Source of the DNA: Thauera sp. 2A1
GTDB lineage: Bacteria > Pseudomonadota > Gammaproteobacteria > Burkholderiales > Rhodocyclaceae
Length of the DNA stretch: 48,327 nucleotides
Assembly: GCF_009469595.2 (NCBI RefSeq)
Contig: NZ_SSXV01000033.1
Location: 1 to 48,327, forward strand
Direction of reading: 5' to 3'
Made by a program: the position numbers and the translations under genes. The notes under the pieces are model-generated. The model was given only the letters and a program-made list of their open reading frames with translations, was not told the origin of the DNA and searched no databases. Shown piece after piece: positions 10,416-22,400 of the stretch; position 1 is the stretch's first letter, and every line of letters starts with the position of its first letter.

Positions 10416-10432
10416 TGTAAAAACATCCGACA
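10416..10432 (-). promoter_or_regulatory. 17-base upstream element (putative enhancer), copy 1
   Basis: The minus strand reads TGTCGGATGTTTTTACA, an imperfect dyad (TGT...ACA). It lies 50 bases upstream of the sigma-54 promoter and begins just past the stop codon of the giant gene. The same element stands before the giant gene and the second PEP-CTERM gene, in the same orientation relative to each gene. Confidence 0.8.
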
Positions 10433-10436
10433 CCGA

Positions 10437-13400
10437 TCAGCCCCCTGCGGCGCTCGGCACCCCGACCACCGGCACCTCGAACTCCACCCAATCGACCAGG
10501 AATTCGCTGCCGTGCTGCTTGCCCAGCGCATCCGTATAGCGGGCGGTGGCGAAGTCGCCGTTCGCATCGGCGTAGCCGCCGAACACGAAGTTGTTGCCGT
10601 CATAGACACCGGCACTCAGCTCCACCGTGGTGAAACCTGCGCTGCTGTCGAGCGAGATCGTCCGGTCGCCGCTCGTGCCGCCGGCGACGAAAGTCGTCTC
10701 GCCGACAACATTGCCGGATGCATCGAGCAGGCGCAGCCGACCCGCTTCGTAGAACGACGATGCATCGTCATTCGCGTAGAAGCGCGACAGATCCACGGTG
10801 ACGCCGGTCGCCCCGGCATCCAGCTTGAAGCGCAAGGCCTCGGTACCGTCGACCTCCTGCTTCACCGTGCTGGTCGCAGCCGTCTGCCCGCTGACCCCCA
10901 GGTCGCCGTTGTAGATGTCGCCACCCGCGAGCACGCCGACATTGAGCACCCCCAACTGCACCGGCGACCAGGCCGGCGCCGCGGCCGAGGCGTCGGCCGT
11001 GTGCTCGATGCCGGTCACCAGCGGATTGCTCCACGCGGTGACGAACTGCGAGGTGCTGGTGACGCGAGTCGGCGCATCGCCAATGCGGATGGTCTCGGTG
11101 CCGGCGACGACGCTTACCGCCCTTGTCGCCACGTCGGCGTAGCTGCCGTCCTCGTCGGCGAGGCTGACGCGGATCGTCGGCGCGCCCGCGGCTGCATAGG
11201 TGTGGGTCACGTCGCCCAGCGCACCGTAGGTGCTCGTCGTGCCGTCGCCCCAGTCGACGCTGATGCCGTTGGCGAGCAGCGTGTCCTGGCCCGGATCGAC
11301 GTAGTTCGACAGGCTCAGCGTGTAGGCCACACCCACCGTCGCCGTCGCCGCGCCGCTGGCCGTCAGCGTCGGGGCGACGTTGTTCACCGTCACTGTCTTG
11401 CCGCTCATCGAACTGCCGCCATCCTCGTCGCTGACTGTCACGACGATGTTGTATGGCGTGGCGTTGACCGGGCCGTCCTCGTCGTCGGCGAAGACGTGGG
11501 TGACATTGCCCGACAGGGCCGCGAGTTGCGCCGCGGTGAGCACCTGCGCCACGCTGCCGTCGCCCCAGTCGATGCTGTAGGACAGCGTGTCGGCCGCCCC
11601 CGCCGCGTCGCTGCCGACGAGATTGAGCGTGTAGCTCGCGCCTTCGTTCGTCGCATCGGCGCCCGCCAGCGCCACGCCCGGCGCCACGTTGTTCACCGTC
11701 AGGCTCTTCGTGCCGAGCACGAAGCTGCTGTCCTCGTCGGTCGCGCTCACCGTGATCGTGCGCGCCGTGCCGCCCAGTCCGCCATCGGCATACGTGTGGC
11801 TGAAGCTGCCCGCGGCGTTCGCCCACTCGGTCGGCGTCAGGTTCTGCACCGTGCCGTCGCCCCAGTCGATGCTGTAGCCGGTGCGCGTGTCCGCGCCCGG
11901 ATCGATCACCGCACCCACCGCCAGCGCGTAGGCGCTGCCTTCGGCCACCGTGTCGGCGCCCGTCACCGACGCCGTCGGCGCGACGTTGGCGACGTTGAGC
12001 ACCAAGGTCTCGGTGTCGCTGTCCGCGCCGCCGGTGTCGGACACCGTGATCGTTGCGTTCAGCGTGGCCGGGCCGTCAGCCGCGTTGCGGTTGAGCGTGA
12101 AGCTCTGCGTCGTGGTCGTGCCGCTCTGCGTCACGCCGTCGTCCCACGCGACGCTGTAGCTCCAGCCATCGCCGTTGCTGTCCTCGCCGTCGGCGAACAC
12201 GATGTTGCGGCTGAACGTCGCGCCCTCGGCAACATTGCCGGCCGCCTGCCCGGCGATGCTGACCGTCGCCGCCGCGGCGCCGACGGCGACATCCACCGTG
12301 GCCACATCGGCAAACGTGCCGTCCTCGTCGCTGAGGCTGACACGGATCGTCGGCGTACCCGGCGCGGTGTAAGTGTGCGTCACGTCACCCAGGCTGCCGT
12401 GGGTGGTGGTCGTGCCGTCGCCCCAGTCGACGCTGATGCCGTTGGCGAGCAGCGTGTCGGCGCCCGGATCGACGTAGGCCGACAGGCTCAGCGTGTAGGC
12501 CACACCCACCGTCGCCGTCGCCGCGCCGCTGGCGGTGAGCGTCGGGGCGACGTTGTTCACCGTCACTGTCTTGTTGCTGCTCGAACTGCCGCCGTCCTCG
12601 TCGCTGACCGTCACCACGATGTTGCGCGCCGTGGCGTTGATCGGGCCGTCCTCGTCGTCGGCGAAGACGTGGGTGACATTGCCCGACGCCGTTGCGAGCT
12701 CGGCCGCCGTCAGCACCTGCACGCCGCTGCCGTCGCCCCAGTCGATGCTGTAGGACAGCGTGTCGGCCGCCCCCGCCGCATCGCTGCCGACCAGGTTCAG
12801 CGTGTAGCTCGCGCCTTCGTTCGTCGCGTCGGCCCCGCTGAGCACCACCCCCGGCGCCACGTTGTTCACCGTCAGACTCTTCGTGCCGAGCACGAAGCTG
12901 CTGTCCTCGTCGGTCGCGCTCACCGTGATCGTCCGCCCCGTGCCGCCCGCGCCACCGTCGGCGTAGGTGTGGCTGAAGCTGCCCGCGGCCGCGGCCCATT
13001 CGGCCGCCGTGAAGCTGCTCGTGTCGCCGTCGCCCCAGGCGATGCTATAGCCGGTGCGCGTGTCGGCGCCCGGCTCGACCACCGCGCCCACCGTCAGCGC
13101 GTAGGCGCTGCCTTCGTTCGCCGTGTCGGCACCCGTCACCGCGGCCGTGGGCGCGACGTTGGCGACGGTGAGCACCAAGGTTTCGGTGTCGCTGTCCGCG
13201 CCGCCGGTGTCGGAGACCGTGATCGTCGCGTTCAGCGTGGCCGGGCCGTCGGCCGCGTTGCGGCTGAGCGTGAAGCTCTGCGTCGTGGTCGTGCCGCTCT
13301 GCGTCACACCGTCGTCCCACGCGACGCTGTAGCTCCAGCCGTCGCCGTTGCTGTCCTCGCCGTCGGAGAACACGACGTTGCGGCTGAAAGTCGCGCCCTC

Positions 13401-16400
13401 GGCAACGTTGCCGGCCGCCTGGCCGGCGATGCTGACCGTCGCCGCCGCGGCGCCGACGGCGACATCCACCGTGGCCACGTCGGCATAGCTGCCGTCCTCG
13501 TCGCTGAGGCTGACGCGGATCGTCGGCGCGCCCGCGGCTGCATAGGTGTGGGTCACGTCGCCCAGCGCGCTATAGGTGCTCGTGGTGCCGTCGCCCCAGT
13601 CGACGCTGATGCCGTTGGCGAGCAGCGTGTCCTGGCCCGGATCGACGTAGGCCGACAGGCTCAGCGTGTAGGCCACGCCCACCGTCGCCGTCGCCGCGCC
13701 GCTGGCGGTGAGGTCCGGCGCCACGTTGTTCACCGTCACTGTCTTGCCGCTGCTCGAATTGCCGCCATCCTCGTCGCTGAGCGTCACGACGATGTTGCGT
13801 GCCGTGGCATTGACCGGGCCATCCTCGTCATCGGCGAAGACGTGGCTCACGTTGCCGCCCAGCGCCGCCAGTTGCGCCGCGCTCAGCACCTGCGCCGCGC
13901 TGCCGTCGCCCCAGTCGATGCTGTAGGACAGCGTGTCGGCCGCCCCCGCCGCATCGCTGCCGACGAGATTGAGCGTGTAGCTCGCGCCTTCGTTCGTCGC
14001 GTCAGCCCCGCTGAGCACCACGCCCGGCGCCACGTTGTTCACCGTCAGGCTCTTCGTGCCGAGCACGAAGCTCCCGTCCTCGTCGGTCGCGCTCACCGTG
14101 ATCGTGCGCGCCGTGCCGCCCGCCCCGCCATCGGCGTAGGTGTGGCTGAAGCTGCCCGCCGCCGCGGCCCATTCGGCCGCCGTGAAGCTGCTCGTGTTGC
14201 CGTCGCCCCAGTCGATGCTGTAGCCGCTGCGCGTGTCCGCACCCGGATCGGCCACCGCACCCACCGTCAGCGCGTAGGGGCTGCCTTCGGCCACCGTGTC
14301 GGCGCCCGTCACCGACGCCGTCGGCGCGACGTTGGCGACATTCACGATCAGCGTACGTAGTTGCGTCCCTCCATCGCCGTCGTCGACCAGTACCGTAATC
14401 GTGCGCGGCGAACTATTGACCGGGCCATCCTCGTCGTCGGCAAAGACGTGCGTTACGTCGCCTCCCGGGCCGAACGTCTGTGCGCCCAGCGTGCCGTCAC
14501 CCCAGTCGATGGCGTAGCTGAGCGTGTCGCTGGCTCCAGCCGGATCACTGCCAGCCAGGTTCAGTGTGTAGACCGCGCCTTCGCTCGTCGTCGACGCCCC
14601 GGTCAGCGTCAGCGTCGGCGCCACGTTGGCGACCGTGATCGCCTTCGTGCCGAGCACGAAGCTGCCGTCCTCGTCGGTGGCGCTCACCGTGATCGTGCGC
14701 GCTGTGCCGCCCAGTCCGCCGTCGGCATACATGTGGCTGAAGCTGCCCGCGGCGTTCGCCCACTCGGTCGGGGTCAGGTTCTGGACCGTGCCGTCGCCCC
14801 AGTCGATGCTGTAGCCGGTGCGCGTGTCCGCGCCCGGTTCGACCACCGCGCCCACCGTCAGCGCATAGGCGCTGCCTTCGTTCGCCGTGTCGGCACCCGT
14901 GACCGCGGCCGTCGGCGCGACGTTGGCGACGGTGAGCACCAGGTTTTCGGTGTCACTGTCCGCGCCACCGGTGTCGGACACGGTGATCGTCGCGTTCAGC
15001 GTGGCCGGGCCGTCGGTCGCGTTGCGGCTGAGCGTGAAGCTCTGCGTCGTGGTCGTGCCGCTCTGCGTCACGCCGTCGTCCCACGCGACGCTGTAGCTCC
15101 AGCCGTCGCCGTTGCTGTCCTCGCCGTCGGAGAACGCGATGTTGCGGCTGAACGTCGCGCCCTCGGCGACGTTGCCGGCCGCCTGCCCGGCGATGCTGAC
15201 CGTCGCCGCCGCGGCGCCGACGGCGACATCCACCGTGGCCACATCAGCAAACGTGCCGTCCTCGTCGGTGAGGCTGACGCGGATCGTCGGCGCGCCCGCG
15301 GCTGCATAGGTGTGGGTCACGTCGCCCAGCGTGCCGTAGGTGCTCGTCGTGCCGTCGCCCCAGTCGACGCTGATGCCATTGGCGAGCAGCGTGTCCTGGC
15401 CCGGATCGACGTAGGCCGACAGGCTCAGCGTGTAGGCCACGCCCACCGTCGCCGTCGCCGCGCCGCTGGCGGTGAGCGTCGGGGCGACGTTGTTCACCGT
15501 CACTGTCTTGTTGCTGTTCGAGCTGCCGCCGTCTTCGTCGCTGACCGTCACCACGATGTTGCGCGGCGTGGCATTGACCGGGCCGTCCTGATCGTCGGCG
15601 TACGTATGCGTCACATTGCCCGACAGCGCCGCCAGTTGTGCCGCGGTGAGCACCTGCGCCACGCTGCCGTCGCCCCAGTCGATGCTGTAGGACAGCGTGT
15701 CGGCCGCCCCGCCCGCGTCGCTGCCGACGAGATTGAGCGTGTAGCTCGCGCCTTCGTTCGTCGAGTCGGCCCCGCTGAGCACCACGCCCGGCGCCACGTT
15801 GTTCACCGTCAGGCTCTTCGTGCCGAGCACGAAGCTGCCGTCCTCGTCGGTCGCGCTCACCGTGATCGTGCGCGCCGTGCCGCCCGCGCCACCGTCGGCA
15901 TAGGTGTGGCTGAAGCTGCCGGCGGCGGTCGCCCACTCCGCCGGGGTCAGGTTCTGCACCGTGCCGTCGCCCCAGTCGATGCTGTAGCCGCTGCGCGTGT
16001 CCGCGCCCGGATCGACCACCGCGCCCACCGACAGCACATAGGCGCTGCCTTCGTTCGCCGTGTCGGCACCGGTCACCGGGGACGTCGGCGCGACGTTGTT
16101 CACCGTCACCGCTCTCGTGTTCGACCAGGTCCCATCCTCGTCGGTCGCCTGCACGGTGATCGTGTAGTTCGCTGCACCGTCGGCATAGGTGTGGCTCACA
16201 TTGCCGGCCAGGCTGGCCAGTTGTGCCGCGCTCAGCACGGTTGCGGCGGTGCCGTCGCCCCAATCCACGCTATAGGTGGATACGGTGTCCGCACCCGGGT
16301 CGGTGCGGGCGATATTGAGCTGGTAGGCGCTGCCTTCCGGGGTGTTCGTGTTTCCCGTCAGCGTCAGCGTCGGCGCGACGTTATTGACGGTGATGGTCTT

Positions 16401-19400
16401 CACCCCCGCGTTGGCGTGCGCCCCCTCCTCGTCGGTGACCAGCACGCTGATCGTCGGGCTGGACAGGCCATCGGCATAGACATGGGTGTAGCTGCCGAGA
16501 CTGCTCACCACCTCCGCATTGCCGTCGCCCCAGTTGATCGTGTAACTGGCGGGCGTGTCCTGCCCCGGATCGGTGATCGACGCCAGGGTCAGCGTATACG
16601 TGCCGCCTTCATCCACCGCGTTGGCGCCGGTCAGCACCACCGTCGGCGCGACATCATTCACCGTGATCGCCTTGGTGTTGCTCCAGGTGCCGTCCTCGTC
16701 GGTCGCCTGCACCGTGATCGTCCGCGCTGCCGTGCCATCCGCATAGGTGTGGATGACGTTGCCCGACCCTGCCGCCAGTTGCGCCGCGGTGAGCACCTGC
16801 GCCGCGCTGCCGTCGCCCCAGTCGATGCTGTAGGCGGAGATCGTGTCGGCGCCGGGGTCCGAAGTGGTGATGTTGAGCGTGTAGGCGCTGCCTTCGGGCG
16901 TTGTCGCCGCTCCCGACAGGAACAGCGTCGGCGCGACGTTGTTCACCGTGACCTGGAAGCTGTCGCTCGCCTGCTGTGCGCCGTCGTCGTCGATGGTGAC
17001 CGACACCGTGTAGGCGTTGCTGCCGTCGGCGTAGGTGTGGCCGATGTCGATCGACGCCGCGTTGAAAGTCCGGCCGGACGACGTGCTGCCGTCGCCCCAG
17101 TCCACCGTGTACAGCCGGCCTGCCGGATCGGTGTCGGTGGGATCGCTGAAGTTGATCGTCTGGACGAAGAAGCTGCCCTCGTTCACCGTGCGATCCGCAC
17201 CCGCATTCACCGTCAGCACCTCGGCCGGCGCGCTGACCGTGATCGCCTTGGTCTCCACGTTGTTGTAGGTGCCGTCTTCATCCACCAGGCTGACGGCGAT
17301 CGTCTTGCCGCCGGTGGCGGCATAGGTATGCGTCAATTGCCGGTTGGCCGGCAAATCCGCGGCGAGCACCGTCTGCGTGCCGGAACCGTCACCCCAGTCG
17401 ATGCGGTACTCGGTCACGGTGTCCGCGCCCGGGTCGATCACGCTGCCCAGCGTCAGCGCGTACAGCTCGCTCTGCACCACCGTCGCGGCACCAAACAGGC
17501 TGAGGTCCGGCGCGACGTTGCTCACCGTGACCTGGAAGCTATCCACCTCGACGCTGTTGGCCTGATTCTGCTGGTCGTTGGCCGTGACCGTGACGGTGTA
17601 GCTGCCGTTGTCGGCGAAGGTGTGGCCGATGTTGAGGATGTCGGCGCTGGTGTTGTAGATCGTGTTGGCCGTGCCATCCCCCCAGTTCACCGTCACCTGG
17701 TGCGTATCCGGGTCCGGGTCACCGAGCGTGATGGCGTGGCTGAAGAAGTTGCCTTCCGCCGCCGTGTCGTCGGCGCCGGCCTGCAGCGCCGGCGCGTCAT
17801 TGACATTGGCCAGGTTGATGTTGGTGAACACCGGCGTCGCGGCGAAGGCGACGCCGTCACTGCCCGTCCAGGCGAACTGATCGAGACCGAAGTAATTCGG
17901 GTCGCCCTGGTAGGTCAGCTTGTCCGCCTGCAGGTCGGCCAGGCTGATCTCCTGACCCGGGATGACCGCTACGCCGTTCAGCTTCAGTGTGCCCTGCGCC
18001 GGCAGCGTGGTGATCTTGATCGCCGCGAGGTTCTGCCCTTCCGGATCATTGAAGCCGGAGATGAACAGCTCGTCGGTCAGCACGACGGGGCTGTCCTCCT
18101 GACCATTGACGAACACATCGGTCAGCACCGGCGCGGTGTTGCTGTAGCGCTGCAGCCGGATCTCCTGCGTGTTGTTGCCGCCGTCAGGCAGCCCGTCGCC
18201 GTTGCCGTCACCGGAAGCGACATAGGAGCTGTAGGCGACGATGAAGCCGCCGTCGGCCATGCTGGTGATGGCCGGCTGGTACTGCGTGGAATAGGCGTAG
18301 GTATTGACCTGCGTCTGTCCATCCATCTGCCGCCCGGCGGCGTCGTATTGCTGCAGGAAGACGCCGTAACCGTTGCCGTCGGCGCCGTTCGTGTCCGTCC
18401 AGGTGATCACCCAGCCGCCGTTCTCGAGTGCAGTGACTGCAGGATCATCCTGGTTGCCAGTGGTGATCGTATTGACGCGGAACTCGGTGCCGACGGTGTT
18501 GCCCGCCGCATCGTAGCGCTGGGCGTAGATGCCGCCGCTGCTGAGGTCCTGCCCTTCCGAGCGCCAGGTGACGATGAAGCCGCCATCCTTCAGCGCGGCC
18601 ACGTCGGGCAGCGACTGGGTGCTGTCGGTGTAGCTATTGACCGCGAACTCGGCTCCGAGCTTGGCTCCGTTGGCCGTAAAGCGCTGCGCGAAGATGCCGG
18701 CGCCATTGCCGTCCTGATTGCTGTCCGAACGCCACGCCACGACGAAGTCGCCATTGCCCAGCACCGCGATGCTCGGTTCGTACTGGTAGGTCTGGGTGGC
18801 GAGCGGCGTGTTGGCCTTGATCTGACCCGTCGTGGCCGTGCCGCTGGCGTCGTACTGGCGCACATACACGTCGCCATAGCTGCCGGTGCCCGAGGTGCCG
18901 TAGTTGTCGTTGTACCAGGTGACCGCAAAACCGCCGTTGGCAAGCGCCGCGACATCGGGCTGGTATTGGCTGCCGGCAGTGGACTCGTTGACGCGGAACT
19001 CGGCGCCCTGCGCGACACCGCTGGCGTCGAAGCGCTGTGCATACACACCGGCGCCGCTGCCGTCCTGGTTGTCGGCCCGCCACACGACGACGAAGCCGCC
19101 ACCGGTCAGGCCAACCACCTGCGTTTCGTACTGCGAGTTGGCGGTGGTGGTATTGACACGGAACTCCGCGCCGACCGCATTGTTGTCGGCATCGTAGCGC
19201 TGGCCATACACGCCCCAGGTGCTCGCCGCATCCTGGTTGTACGACTGCCACACCACCACGTAGCCGCCGCCGCTCAGGTGGGCGACGGCCGGCTGCTCCT
19301 GGGTGTTGGCCACCGTGGTATTGACCTGGCGTTCGAGCCCGAACGGCACCGCGCCGTCCACCTCGGGCGTGACGTTGATGGTGATGAACTGGGCGTCGCT

Positions 19401-22400
19401 GGCACCGCCATCGCCATCGGTCAGGCGCAGGGACACGGTGCGGCTGGCGAACGGATTGCTGGAGGTGTTCTGGTAGGTCAGGTTCTCGATCACCGACTCG
19501 ACGGCCTCGGCCGTCGCATTGGCATTGAATTCGACCACCAGCTTGCCGTGGTTGGCGCCGTTGGCGGTGATGGTGCCGATCTGCACGCCGCTGTAATAGA
19601 CGTTGAGGCCGCTCACACGCACCTGCGTCAGCCCGTCACCCTCGGAGCGGATGCCGAGCTGGTCCTGGTTCTCCAGGCCTTCCATGCCCAACTGGTCCTG
19701 GCCGCCGTAGCCGCTGATGTAATCCACCTCGAGCTTGCCGCCGGCGAAGTTGGCCGAATCGGGGTCGAATAGGCCAACGCCCGGGTCGATCACGCGCGGC
19801 TGCAGGTTCACATCGTTTTCGGCGAAGGTGACGCTGCTCGCCACATCCACCAGCAGCGGGTCGGCCTGACGCGAGAACTCGGCCGGATTGCCGAACACCC
19901 GCTGGAACACGCCGTAACTGTTGTTGGCTGCGTCGTCCCGGTAATCGGTCCAGCTCACCACGAAATTGCCGTTGGCGAGACCCTGCACCACAGGCTCGAC
20001 CGCGTAGTTGTCGTCCTTCGCATCGACGCGGATCTCACCGTCAATGGCCACGCCGCTGGCATCGTACTGCTGCACGTAGATGCGCGAGCCGTTGCTCCAG
20101 GCGATGACGAATCCGCCATTGGCCAGCGCCGTCACCGAGGGCTCGTCCTCGTTGCTCGCGGTGGTGGTGTTGACGCGGAACTCGTCACCCAAGCGCGTGC
20201 CGTCGTTGGCAAAGCGTTGGGCGAAGACACCATAGCTGCCGCCGCCGTCCTGCGCGTACGACGTCCAACTCACCACGTAGCCGCCACCGGTCAGCGCCGC
20301 AATGCTGGGGTCGAACTGCCAGTAGTCGGTGTAGGTGTTGACGCGGAACTCGCCGCCCAGCGCCGTGCCGTTGGCCGCGAAGCGCTGCGCGTAGACGCCG
20401 GAATAGCCGCCATCCGGATCCTGATTGTCGGAACGCCAGGCGACGACGAAGGACCCGTCGTTGAGCACCGTCACCGAAGGTTCGTACTGCGCGGAATTCT
20501 CGACGCCCGCGCTCGTGTTCGCGCGCGTCTCAGCGCCGACCGGAGCGCCATTGTTGTCGAAGCGCTGGAAGAAGACGTCGTAGTAGCGGCCGTCCTGCAC
20601 GGTGGCGGAATACCACGCGGCGACGAAGCCGCCGCCGGCAAAACTGGCGATGGTCGGTTGATACTGCTGGCCACTGGTGTAGGCGTTGATCAGGAAGGCG
20701 TCGCCCACCTGCAAGCCGTTGGCGTCATAGCGCTGGCCATACAGGCCGGAACTCGAACCGTCGTGCCCGCCCTCATCGGTCCACACGACGACGAAGCCCC
20801 CGCCGGCGAGCTGAGTGACGACCGGATGCGTCTGATCGTAAGGCGTGTAGTCGTTGACCTGGAACTGGTTGCCCACCGCCACGCCCTGCGCGTCGTAGCG
20901 CTGGCCGTAAATGCCGTAGCCCCAACCGTCCTGCGTCTGCGAGGTCCACACGGTGACATAACCGCCATCGGCCAGGCGGGCCATGTCCGACTGCCCCTGG
21001 TTCGAAGGCGTGTAGGTGTTGACCACCTCTTCATTGAACAGCGGCCGACCGCCGTCGTACTCCGGCGTGACGTTGATCTGCACCACCTGCGGCACGCTCG
21101 AGCCGCCCGCACCGTCGCTGACCTGCACGCTCACCAGGCGGCTTGCAACGGGGTTGGAGGCGCTATTGCTGTATGTGAGATTTTCGATTACCGCTTCCAC
21201 CGCCGTCGGCGTGGCGTTGATGTTGAAGGTGACGACGAGGTCGCGGCCGTTCGTGCCGTCGGAAGTGATCGTGCCGATCGTCGTTCCGCCATAGCGCACG
21301 CTGCTGCCGAGCACATCAACCTGTCCCGGCCCGCTGCCCTGGCTGCGGATGCCGAACTGATCCTGCGCTTCTGGATCCTGCGGCAACTGCGCCTGCTCGA
21401 TGTTGCCGTAGCCCGAGATCACGCTGACGACGAGCTGCCCGCCGTTGAAACTGGCCGAATCGGTGTCGCTCAGCCTGACCGCGGCGTCGATCAGTTGCGG
21501 CGCGGCATTGACCAGGTTCTCGGCGAAGGTGACGCTGGCGGCCACATCCACCAGCTCAGGCGCCGCCGAGCGCACGATCGAGCCCGGCGTGCCCAGGATC
21601 TGGCTGTAGATGCCGTAGGTATTGGGGCCGTTGGCCTCCTGGCCGTAGCTCGCCCAGGTGACGACGAAGTTGCTGCCGCTCAGCCCGGCGATGTCCGGGT
21701 AGTACTGCGTGCTCGCCGTCGTGCTGTTGACCCGCGTCGGGCCGTCGATCTTGGTCCCCACCGCGTCGAACTGCTGCACCAGCACGTCGTAGGTGCTGCC
21801 ACCCGGCGCATTGATGCTGTCCCAGGCGACCACGAAGCCGCCGCTGTCGAGCGCGGTGACGCGCGCAAAGTTGTTGTAGGCCGTGGTGTCGACCGTGCTG
21901 ATGCGGAACTCGCCGCCCGCCTTCGCGCCGCTCGCATCGAAGCGCTGGCCGTAGATCTGGTTGTCCGCCGACCACCACACCGCCACATAGCCGCCCCCGG
22001 CCAGCGCCGCCACATCCTGCCCATACTGGTTGCCGCTGATCGTGGTGTTGACCACCTGCTCGGCCACCGCCTGCGTGCCGCTGGCGTTGAACACCTTGCT
22101 GAACACGCCGTAGCTGCTGCCGTCGTTGCCGCTCGCATCGCCATACAGCACCACGAACTGCCCGCCCGCCAGCGCCGCCAGGCGCGGGTTGAACTGCGTG
22201 CCCGACGTCGTCGTGTTCAGCGTGAATTCCGCCGTGAGCTCGTTGCCGCTGGCGTCGAAGCGCCGCGCCAGCACGTCGTACACATAGCTCGACGAGGCGT
22301 TGGTGTAGTCGCTACGGTAGGCCACCACGAAGCTGCCATCGCTCAGCCCCACCACCGCCGGCTCGTACTGGCCGCCGGTCGTGCTGGTGTTGATCAGCCG

